DNA of 7,593 nucleotides, from positions 1 to 7,593 of the forward strand of contig ONXW01000369.1 in NCBI GenBank assembly GCA_900321915.1, in the 5' to 3' direction. The position numbers were made by a program, and so were the translations under genes. Positions 1 to 6,998 of the stretch are shown here, piece after piece (positions within the stretch are counted from its first letter, which is position 1; each line of letters begins with the position of its first letter). Source of the DNA: an uncultured Eubacteriales bacterium (lineage in GTDB: Bacteria > Bacillota > Clostridia > Lachnospirales > Lachnospiraceae). A model generated the notes under the pieces. The model ran no database searches. It was not told the origin of the DNA and worked only from the letters and a program-made list of their open reading frames with translations.

Positions 1-36
1 CGCGGATTGCTGGATGAGCTGATGGAAGAGCAGTAA
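1..36 (+). CDS. C-terminal end of an unidentified upstream gene (partial)
   Basis: Frame 1 is open from the window edge and ends at a TAA at 34-36, reading RGLLDELMEEQ. The last eleven residues are acidic and helix-like, which is too little to assign a function. The next gene starts 19 bp after this stop with its own strong ribosome binding site, so the two are probably co-transcribed. That this is a real gene end is inferred from the spacing and position; a chance open frame of this length cannot be excluded. Confidence 0.5.
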   Translation, partial: RGLLDELMEEQ

Positions 37-55
37 GTTCAGGCAGGAGGACAGT

Positions 56-757
56 ATGGACGCAAGGCGCGGATATGTGCCGGAGGATGAGCGTTTTTTT
101 TCTTCTGATGCGCTGGAAACGATGCGGACGGCATCCCGCCACATACAGTATCTGGTAAATGAGGGTTACGACCTGAAACAGGCGTCGACCTTCGTGGGGA
201 ATCATTTCCTCCTTTCGGAACGGCAGCGCCTGGCAGTAATGCGAAGCATCGGGACACAGAAGGAACTGGACGCCAGGCTTAAGAAGCAGGGATCGGTGAC
301 AGGGCTGTCCGGAAAAGAAGTCTGGGTGGACGGGTTCAATACCGTCATCACACTGGAGGTTCTTCTGAGCGGAGGTATCCTTCTGTTCTGCATGGACGGG
401 TGTATCCGCGATCTGGCAGCGCTTCGTGGCACTTACAGAATTATCCCGGAGACAGAGAAAGCTGCCCGCATAATGTTCGATAAGCTGCAGAAGGCGGGCG
501 TCCGGAAGGTGACCATGCTCCTGGATGAGCCGGTTTCCAATTCCGGGAGGCTGAAAGCCCTGTTGGCGGATATCGCGGAAGCGTATGCATTTTCCATTGA
601 TATCCGTATCCTGAAAGACGTGGACCGGGAACTGTACGGAAAAGAGAATGTGATCACGTCGGATTCCATCATTCTGGACCACTGCGCAAGCTGGGTGAAT
701 CTTACGGCGGAGTGTGTGGAACGGGACGGGATGCGCGCGCTCCGGGTTTGGGAATAA
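56..757 (+). CDS. DUF434 domain-containing protein (COG2454-like), possible PIN-like fold
   Basis: The 233-residue product has no signal peptide or membrane segment and should be cytoplasmic. Residues about 16-66 are helical and match my memory of DUF434: a hydrophobic helix, a GYDLKQAS turn, then FVGNHFLLSERQRLAVMR. Residues about 88-215 match the partner domain usually found with it (DUF5616): WVDGFNTVITLE, then FCMDGCIRDLA, a GTYR turn, LLDEPVSNSGRL and SDSIILD. The spaced acidic residues Asp92, Asp114, Asp157 and Asp203 and the DGFN opening recall PIN/NYN-type nuclease folds. That nuclease link is inference, and no biochemical role is known to me. The start is ATG at 56, with AGGAGG at 45-50 and a 5-base spacer. 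The gene follows the preceding gene end by 19 bp and is followed by a 123-bp gap with a hairpin. Length is close to what I expect for the family, and nothing looks broken. Confidence 0.8.
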   Translation: MDARRGYVPEDERFFSSDALETMRTASRHIQYLVNEGYDLKQASTFVGNHFLLSERQRLAVMRSIGTQKELDARLKKQGSVTGLSGKEVWVDGFNTVITLEVLLSGGILLFCMDGCIRDLAALRGTYRIIPETEKAARIMFDKLQKAGVRKVTMLLDEPVSNSGRLKALLADIAEAYAFSIDIRILKDVDRELYGKENVITSDSIILDHCASWVNLTAECVERDGMRALRVWE

Positions 758-785
758 AACGAGAGGTACTTCAGAAGTAGAAAGC

Positions 786-824
786 AGAAAACCTGGACCT
801 CATAGGTCCACTATTTTCTCCTTT
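786..824 (+). terminator. Probable factor-independent terminator hairpin after the DUF434 gene
   Basis: TGGACCT (794-800) and AGGTCCA (804-810) form a perfect 7-bp inverted repeat around a CAT loop. Outside it, AGAAAA (786-791) can pair with TTTTCT (814-819) across a small CC/CTA internal loop, lengthening the stem. The downstream side is pyrimidine-rich (TTTTCTCCTTT, 814-824), giving a U-rich 3' side. It lies 37 bp past the DUF434 stop. The stem is only moderately GC-rich and the T-run is interrupted, so it could be leaky, or the palindrome could be a protein-binding site. Confidence 0.5.
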
Positions 825-835
825 CGTGATTTATT

Positions 836-855
836 CTTGTTCTGTAATGAACAGG
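836..855 (+). promoter_or_regulatory. Inverted repeat TGTTC-N6-GAACA, candidate operator and -10 region upstream of the HTH-TPR gene
   Basis: TGTTC (838-842) and GAACA (849-853) are perfect inverted arms around TGTAAT (843-848), extendable outward by a T-G wobble (837/854) and a C-G pair (836/855). The central TGTAAT resembles a -10 hexamer, but no good -35 is visible 16-18 bp upstream. The site is 28 bp before the ATG of a gene whose product carries an HTH, so autoregulation is possible. Both the promoter and the operator roles are inference from position and symmetry. Confidence 0.3.
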
Positions 856-880
856 ACATAAATCGCGACGGAGGGAAATC

Positions 881-2911
881 ATGGATGAACAGACATTATA
901 CGACTTGTTGAAGCACGGAAAGAGCGCGGAAGTTGCCGCGTTTATCAGGGCAGAGCAGAAAAAAGAGTATTCTTTTGAATTTCCGGTCTTCATGGACCAG
1001 ATGCTGGCGGAGTATAAGATAAAAAGAAAGACGGTGGCAATCCGGGCGGGACTGTCGCAGGAATATACCTATAAGCTGCTTCGCGGGACAAAGAGGACAA
1101 CGGAGAGGGATTATATCCTGGCAATGTGCCTGGCCATCGGAATGAATTACGGGCAGACGCAGCATGCGCTGAGCATTTACGGTATGCCGACGCTGAATGC
1201 GAAAGATATCCGTTCCCGTATCATCGGGCTTGCTATAAAGAATGGCTCAGATATCGATGTGGCAAATGAATGGCTGGAGAAAGCGGGATTTCACTATCTG
1301 AAGACCAGCCCTGAGATGCCGTCCTCGCCCGTGATCTTCGGAGGGGATGCACCCGCGGAACCTGTACGGAAACAGGAAAGAAACGATGTCCGGAACAGCC
1401 GGAAAGTACGGGCTTTTACGGAAATCAGCAGAAAAATCGAAGCCATACCCTGCGGACATGCGCCTTTTGATTTTGTATACCGCGGGGCTTTGGGGCTGAA
1501 GGATGAAAACGGCAGTGTATATTACGTGACCGCAAGCTATATGCCGATGGGGGAAGAATTCTCCGTGCTGGATGAGGAAAGCTATCGTCTCTGGGATAGT
1601 GACGAAGCTGCCCCGGATGATATTCCGGCACTGGAAAGCTATGAATCCCTGGAGGAGACTGGACAATCGGAATTCTTCCGCTATTTCCTGACGCTGGATC
1701 GGGATACGGATGTCAAAGTCAGGGAGACAATGGCGTCGGCGGACGACTCCAGAGATTACAGGGAGCGGTTCGGATACGGAAAAGTGGACGGCGCCGTGTG
1801 TGCGTACACAGAGGTCTTCAACCACAGATTTCCGGAAAAAAGAGAATACCTGCAGGTGATCGAGAAAGAGAACGGCGAAACCATTTTCTCCGCATCCCAT
1901 GAGAGCTGCTACATGCGGATAGAGCTCGGAGACATTTACCCCCATATATTCGGAAAAAAGAAACCGGAAGAATACTATGTGAAAGCATCATCCCTCGATG
2001 AGCTTCCTGAACAATACCGGTATATGCGCTTTATCTTCCGGGAAATCCAGGTGAAGATGCATGAATGGATGCGCGCGAACGGGATTTCAGTGCCGGACGG
2101 GGCAGAGGCGGAGGATGAGAAGACCGAGATTCTGGCACAGCGTTCCGCCTGGTACGCAAGACAGGAGAACTGGGAAGAGTCATACAGACTCCTCAGGGAA
2201 ATGCTTCCGCTGGTAAAGGCACAGGATAAGGCAGGGAGGGATCGGACAGTTATTCTGGCTGTCACTTACGCGAAGCTTGCCGCACTTTCCAAATATATGG
2301 AACGTCCGGAAGAAGCGAAGAAGTGGAAAGAAGAGATCTGCCGCCTGAAGGATCGGATTATGTCCCGCGCCGATGACGGCAGCGCGCGGCAGGCTGTATT
2401 TGCCCTGGCGGAGGCGGAGGCCGACATGGCGGCGGAGTGCCATGAACAGGGGAGGTTTTCGGAAGAGAAAAAACTGCTGGAGGAAGCTCTCAGCCGGATA
2501 GACGGGCGGTGTGAGGATATCACGGAGTGGGCGGCACTGTTCCGGTGTCTCGGGAATTACGCCTTTGCCATTGACGGGGAAGAACCGGAACGTTCCCTGG
2601 AATACTACCGGAGTGCGCTGGATATCGCCAGGGATCAGATGCTTGACCGGATTCCGGGATGCAGGATGGCGATAGTGACGCTGTATAATAATACTGCCTG
2701 GGTTCTGTGGAACCGCCTGGGCAGGGACGAAGCCATCGTTTATTATCTCAGGGCTGTCGATATGCTGGAAGGATACCGGGCGAGAAAACAGGTGGACGAG
2801 GAAGAATACAGAGAGAATATCGATAAATTCGTGGAGAAGCTGTGCGAGATCTACGTGAAGACGGGCCGGGAGGCAGACGCGGAGAGGCTTAAGAAGCGGT
2901 ATGGCAAATAA
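881..2911 (+). CDS. HTH-TPR protein with a large unassigned middle region, probable regulator
   Basis: The product is 676 residues and cytoplasmic, with no signal peptide or membrane segment. Residues about 34-95 resemble a Cro/C1-type HTH: a helix with MLAEYKIKRKTVAIRAGLSQ, then YTYKLLRGTKRT and a hydrophobic helix ending in AIGMN. Residues 96-140 continue as helices, including an NGSDIDVANEWLEKAGF stretch. Residues about 145-180 are a polar linker. Residues about 180-400 are a mixed alpha/beta region I do not recognise. Residues about 415-674 hold roughly six helical hairpins with TPR-like spacing, for example WEESYRLLREML, RFSEEKKLLEEAL, PERSLEYYRSALDIA and RDEAIVYYLRAVDML. HTH plus C-terminal TPR is the general layout of RRNPP-type peptide-sensing regulators, but those are about 300 residues, so ligand sensing is only an analogy. 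The start is ATG 881, with GGAGGG at 870-875. The next gene begins 29 bp after the stop, so the two likely form an operon. Confidence 0.75.
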   Translation: MDEQTLYDLLKHGKSAEVAAFIRAEQKKEYSFEFPVFMDQMLAEYKIKRKTVAIRAGLSQEYTYKLLRGTKRTTERDYILAMCLAIGMNYGQTQHALSIYGMPTLNAKDIRSRIIGLAIKNGSDIDVANEWLEKAGFHYLKTSPEMPSSPVIFGGDAPAEPVRKQERNDVRNSRKVRAFTEISRKIEAIPCGHAPFDFVYRGALGLKDENGSVYYVTASYMPMGEEFSVLDEESYRLWDSDEAAPDDIPALESYESLEETGQSEFFRYFLTLDRDTDVKVRETMASADDSRDYRERFGYGKVDGAVCAYTEVFNHRFPEKREYLQVIEKENGETIFSASHESCYMRIELGDIYPHIFGKKKPEEYYVKASSLDELPEQYRYMRFIFREIQVKMHEWMRANGISVPDGAEAEDEKTEILAQRSAWYARQENWEESYRLLREMLPLVKAQDKAGRDRTVILAVTYAKLAALSKYMERPEEAKKWKEEICRLKDRIMSRADDGSARQAVFALAEAEADMAAECHEQGRFSEEKKLLEEALSRIDGRCEDITEWAALFRCLGNYAFAIDGEEPERSLEYYRSALDIARDQMLDRIPGCRMAIVTLYNNTAWVLWNRLGRDEAIVYYLRAVDMLEGYRARKQVDEEEYRENIDKFVEKLCEIYVKTGREADAERLKKRYGK

Positions 2912-2940
2912 CTTGTTTATTCCCACAGGGAGACGGACAG

Positions 2941-4062
2941 ATGAATAAGAAATTTACAGGAGGACTTTTCCTGTTCCTGGTGCTGTTTTTCAGCCTGTTT
3001 CTGACATGGCACGGGGCGGGGGACCGGACGGTGCAGGCGTCACCCGCCGGCACCCTGGAAGTCCATATGCTGGATGTGCGGCAGGGCCTCTGTGTGTTCC
3101 TCCGGCAGGGGGACCACTGCATGCTCTATGACGGCGGCGGCAGGGAGAGTTCATCCTTTGTGGTGGCTTACCTGAAACAGCAGGGCGTCGGGAAGCTGGA
3201 TTATATTGTGGCGTCCCACTACGACGAGGACCATATCAGCGGCCTGATCGGCGCGATGAATGTGTTCGGGTGCGGCGTTGTGCTGGATGCGGACTATGTG
3301 TCGGACACGGGGATATATGAGTCCTTTATGCGGACGGTAAAAGCCGCCGGTGCGGCGGAGATTCACCCGGCCGTGGGAGAAGAGTACGCATTCGGCGACG
3401 CCTCTTTCTCCATCGTGGGACCGGAGTCTTACCTCATGCCGGCGGAGAATGACCGGTCGGTAGCCATCCGCCTGACTTTCGGAGATAACAGCATCCTTCT
3501 CTGCGGGGATGCGCAGCAGGAGGAAGAGTACGCCATGGCTGCTTCCGGCCTGGCGCTCGATTCTCAGATCTATGTGGTGAATCACCACGGCGGAGCGACC
3601 TCCAGCACAGGGTATTTCCTGGACCGGGTCCATCCCGCGTATGCTTTCCTGAGCTGCGGGAAGGAAAATACCTACGGCCATCCCTCGGAGGATGTGCTGA
3701 AGCGCCTGAAAGGCCGCAGCTGCAGCCTTTTCAGGACGGATAAGCAGGGAACAGTGGTGGCTGTATGCGACGGCAGCGGGGTGACCTTTTCCGTCAGTCC
3801 CACAGACGACTGGACTCCCGGGGAAACCGGATATATTACTATCGGAGCTGAAGGCGGATATGGAACGGCTGCCGGGACAAGGGGCATGCCGGCTGCTGAT
3901 TCCGGCATCACGTATATATTGAATACACGGTCCATGAAGTTCCACTATCCGAACTGTCCCAGCGTCGCGAAGATGAAGGAGAAAAACAGGGCGGAAACCG
4001 ATAAGACAAGGGAAGAAGTGATAGCGCAGGGGTACAGTCCCTGCGGGAACTGCAAACCATAA
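2941..4062 (+). CDS. Secreted or membrane-anchored ComEC-like MBL-fold hydrolase with C-terminal Cys-rich module
   Basis: The product is 373 residues. Residues 1-34 are a basic start followed by a strongly hydrophobic stretch (GGLFLFLVLFFSLFL), so a signal peptide or N-terminal anchor places it outside the cytoplasm. Residues about 39-285 are a metallo-beta-lactamase domain of the type found at the C-terminus of ComEC: LDVRQGL at 44-50 (usually DVGQGD), Asp64 in LYDGGG, the metal motif SHYDEDH at 92-98 (His93, Asp95, Asp97, His98), CGD at 188-190, NHHGG at 214-218 and YGHP at 245-248. There are no ComEC channel helices, so this is a stand-alone hydrolase, with substrate unknown (nucleic acid or phosphodiester by analogy). 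Residues about 322-373 form a tail with FHYPNC and GYSPCGNCKP (His335, Cys339, Cys368, Cys371). It resembles the Ada-type Zn-binding module seen on other clostridial secreted MBL proteins and nucleases. The start is ATG 2941, with AGGGAG at 2927-2932. Confidence 0.85.
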   Translation: MNKKFTGGLFLFLVLFFSLFLTWHGAGDRTVQASPAGTLEVHMLDVRQGLCVFLRQGDHCMLYDGGGRESSSFVVAYLKQQGVGKLDYIVASHYDEDHISGLIGAMNVFGCGVVLDADYVSDTGIYESFMRTVKAAGAAEIHPAVGEEYAFGDASFSIVGPESYLMPAENDRSVAIRLTFGDNSILLCGDAQQEEEYAMAASGLALDSQIYVVNHHGGATSSTGYFLDRVHPAYAFLSCGKENTYGHPSEDVLKRLKGRSCSLFRTDKQGTVVAVCDGSGVTFSVSPTDDWTPGETGYITIGAEGGYGTAAGTRGMPAADSGITYILNTRSMKFHYPNCPSVAKMKEKNRAETDKTREEVIAQGYSPCGNCKP

Positions 4063-4068
4063 AGAGAG

Positions 4069-4108
4069 AAAAACAGGTCACCGGTTTTTTGGCCGGCGGC
4101 CTGTTTTT
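4069..4108. terminator. Bidirectional factor-independent terminator between convergent units
   Basis: The arms at 4069-4084 and 4093-4108 are 16 bases each and pair along their length apart from one G-U wobble and one A-C mismatch, with an 8-base loop (TTTTTTGG). The left arm begins AAAAACAGG and the right arm ends CCTGTTTTT, so both strands give a GC-rich stem followed by a U-tract. It starts 6 bp after the stop of the MBL gene and ends 18 bp before the stop of the oppositely oriented amidase gene, exactly where a shared terminator would sit. Confidence 0.9.
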
Positions 4109-4126
4109 CACACTAAGGAGCAGTTT

Positions 4127-5596
4127 TTATTCTTTTCCCGTAAGGGGCGGCTTCCTGAAATGTGTGAGACTCTCATATGAAGAGGCAATCTCAAACAGGA
4201 GCGGTTCCCGGTAAGGCATCGCCATGAATTCGATGCCGACAGGTACTCCCTGGGGGGCGTTCTCATCCGGCGCTGAAAAGCCGGCCGGTACAGTAATGGC
4301 GGGCCAGCCCATGGTGGAGGCCACAATGCCGTTGCGCTTCGCCTGGGAGGGGGCGCCGGTTTTGACCACCAGGATCTGCTGGTGGGGATAAACCAGGGCG
4401 TGCAGGTTGTGCTTCTTCATGGCGTCGGAAGCCAGGCGGGTATTCCGGGCGACATTCTCCAGCTTCTTCCTGATGCCTTCCCCGAAGGGGCCTTCCGCGC
4501 ACGCGCACGCTTCCAGGTCTTCCGTGACAGACTCGTGCAGGGTATGCCTGGATACAAGGTCCTTCAGCGACTTTACCGGACATCCGGGGATTCCGGCAAA
4601 ATACCTGTCCAGCAGAAGCCCTGTCTCATAGCGCTGGACATCGCACTCGGAAAAGACCCGGTCGGTCTCGAGCTCCGGGATATCCACCTCAGTCAGCTGC
4701 GCCCCGGCATTTTCCAGCAGCCGGAAAGAGCGCTCCATGACGGCCGTCACGTCGGGGTCATTTCCCAGATTTGTCTTAAGGATGCCGAGGCGTTTTCCCC
4801 GGAGGCCGTCCTCCGACAGAAATGAGGTATAGGAAACGTCGGGAACCCTGCCGATCTGGTCTGCGGTTAAGGTATCCCGCGGGTCATAGCCGCGCATGAC
4901 ATCCAGGAGCAGGGCACAGTCCTCCACGGTCCTTGCCAGGGGTCCCGCGGTGTCCTGTTTCATGGAGCAGGGAATCAGTCCTTCTCTGGACACCAGTCCT
5001 GTTGTCGGGCGCAGCCCCGCCAGCGAGCAGGCGCTGCTGGGGCTGCGCACGGAATTAACCGTATCGGTCCCGATACCGGCCGCGGCAAAGTTCATGGCGA
5101 TTCCCGCCCCGATGCCGCCGGAGGAACCGCCCGGCGTGCGTGTCAGGTCATAAGGATTCCGTGACTGTCCTCCGAGGGAACCAACGGAAAGCCCGTTTCT
5201 GGCGAGTTCTGTCAGGTTTCCCTTGCCCAGAATCACGGCCCCGGCATCCCGCAGCAGTTTTACCAGATGGGCATCCGACTGCGGCCGGCAGTCTCTCAGT
5301 TCGATACAGGAACCGGTCGTCGGCATGTCCTCTGTATTGATATTGTCCTTGATGAGCAGGGGGACGCCGTGGAGGCAGCCGCGGAGCTTCCCTGCCTTTC
5401 TCTCCATGTCCAGTTCTTCCGCAATCTCACGGGCATGGGGGTTCACGGCAATAATGGCGTTGATTCCGTTTCTGTCACCGTTATATTTCTCAATGCGTTC
5501 CAGGTAATAATCTGTGAGCGATGTAGAGCTGGCAGTTCCTTTCGCCATGGCATCCGTCAGGGAACGTATGCTTTTTTCATAAGGGCTGAATTCCAC
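4127..5596 (-). CDS. Amidase signature family enzyme
   Basis: The product is 489 residues, normal length for a stand-alone amidase-signature enzyme, with no signal peptide. This family hydrolyses carboxamides with a Ser-cisSer-Lys triad. Here Lys83 (GVPLLIKDNI), Ser158 (TPGGSSGG) and Ser182 (GTDTVNSVRSP) are all present, with 24 residues between the two serines as in characterised members. Further family motifs follow: LAGLRPTTGLVSREG, QDTAGPLARTVED and, near the C-terminus, GWPAITVPAGF and GVPVGIEFMA. It looks more like peptide-amidase or general amidases than GatA, because neither gatC nor gatB is adjacent and the serine context is VNS rather than GGS. The substrate is unknown. The start is GTG at 5594-5596, since no ATG lies between it and the AGGAGG (complement of 5605-5610, 8-base spacer). 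It begins 15 bp after the flavoprotein stop, so the two are probably co-transcribed. Confidence 0.88.
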   Translation of the reverse strand: MEFSPYEKSIRSLTDAMAKGTASSTSLTDYYLERIEKYNGDRNGINAIIAVNPHAREIAEELDMERKAGKLRGCLHGVPLLIKDNINTEDMPTTGSCIELRDCRPQSDAHLVKLLRDAGAVILGKGNLTELARNGLSVGSLGGQSRNPYDLTRTPGGSSGGIGAGIAMNFAAAGIGTDTVNSVRSPSSACSLAGLRPTTGLVSREGLIPCSMKQDTAGPLARTVEDCALLLDVMRGYDPRDTLTADQIGRVPDVSYTSFLSEDGLRGKRLGILKTNLGNDPDVTAVMERSFRLLENAGAQLTEVDIPELETDRVFSECDVQRYETGLLLDRYFAGIPGCPVKSLKDLVSRHTLHESVTEDLEACACAEGPFGEGIRKKLENVARNTRLASDAMKKHNLHALVYPHQQILVVKTGAPSQAKRNGIVASTMGWPAITVPAGFSAPDENAPQGVPVGIEFMAMPYREPLLFEIASSYESLTHFRKPPLTGKE

Positions 5597-5611
5597 AGTA
5601 TGCGCCTCCTG

Positions 5612-6334
<723 letters not shown>

Positions 6335-6985
6335 TTAATCCTTCACGATCAGGTCGCCGGGCTTCAGGCTCAGGCTCTTCTCCCTGAAGACGAATGAGGC
6401 TTCCTCGCCGCCTTCCGCCCACGAGTAATCGATGAGCAGTTTATTTGTACCGCGCTGAATCGTCGCATCGGAAACCGGCACAGGGCTGTGCGGATTGTCC
6501 AGGCAGCAGATCTTCACTTTCTGCCCGCTGTTTATCCCTATGCTGACTTCATCAAGCGGGGTAAATGTTCCGTAAATCACATGTCCGGTCACTTTAAAGA
6601 ATGAAGGCTTCAGGAAGCCGCCCTTCTTTACGTCAACATTTTCCACTGAAAATACTGCCTGGTGAAAACCATATTTTTCCCGCAGGTCTTCCAGATAACC
6701 ATGGGCCTGTTCCAGTTCCTGCCTTGCTTTTTCCGCAGTCAGTTCTGATGCGCGTTCATAAGGCTGCATCCTTTTCCCCTTCGGCTCCATCCGGTATTCC
6801 TGGGGATATTTAACCCGCAGCTTCCGCAGACAGGAACCGCAGAGCCAGCTGCCGTCCGCGAGCTTTTCAGGGTTGCCGCACCGCTGTGGGCGGAACAGGC
6901 CATTATCTGTTTCGATCACGATCACATTCCTGCAGGCGCTGCATGTGCCCAGATCACGGGTATCACCGATTCTGTATTCTGCCAT
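6335..6985 (-). CDS. Zinc-ribbon protein with C-terminal EF-Tu domain 2-like beta-barrel (second of two paralogues)
   Basis: The product is 216 residues with no signal peptide. Residues 1-60 look like a treble-clef or zinc-ribbon unit: CSAC at 15-18 and LCGSC at 48-52 (Cys15, Cys18, Cys49, Cys52, plus an extra Cys36), with the KLADGSWLCGSC spacing reminding me of DUF4428. Residues about 78-105 are a charged helix (LTAEKARQELEQAHGYLEDL). Residues about 128-216 are beta-rich: VTGHVIYGTFTPLDEVSI, a variable strand region, RGTNKLLIDY, then LKPGDLIVKD. That pattern (a strand, G-x-(F/I)-x-P-x-D, and a closing PGD) resembles the domain 2 barrel of translational GTPases. The function is unknown. The neighbouring leftward gene upstream (6999-7593) has the same architecture, so they look like a diverged tandem duplication. 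The start is ATG at 6985, with GGGAGGT (complement of 6992-6998) and a 6-base spacer, 13 bp after the upstream stop. Confidence 0.7.
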   Translation of the reverse strand: MAEYRIGDTRDLGTCSACRNVIVIETDNGLFRPQRCGNPEKLADGSWLCGSCLRKLRVKYPQEYRMEPKGKRMQPYERASELTAEKARQELEQAHGYLEDLREKYGFHQAVFSVENVDVKKGGFLKPSFFKVTGHVIYGTFTPLDEVSIGINSGQKVKICCLDNPHSPVPVSDATIQRGTNKLLIDYSWAEGGEEASFVFREKSLSLKPGDLIVKD

Positions 6986-6998
6986 GTCCGTACCTCCC

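Noticed and set aside
1247..1945. Long open frame on the minus strand opposite the HTH-TPR gene (232 codons)
   Set aside because: It is antisense to a clearly coding frame, its predicted protein has no recognisable motif, and there is no ribosome binding site of note. Long antisense frames are expected at this GC content.
2180..2926. Minus-strand open frame of 248 codons over the TPR region
   Set aside because: It is the shadow of the TPR-coding frame on the opposite strand, and its composition is unlike a folded protein.
3151..3945. Minus-strand open frame of 264 codons opposite the MBL gene
   Set aside because: The plus-strand frame carries the conserved MBL motifs and a ribosome binding site; the antisense frame has neither.
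4127..5596. GatA (Glu-tRNA amidotransferase subunit A)
   Set aside because: No gatC or gatB neighbours and the Ser182 context (VNSVR) differs from the GatA GGSIR pattern; a general amidase fits better.
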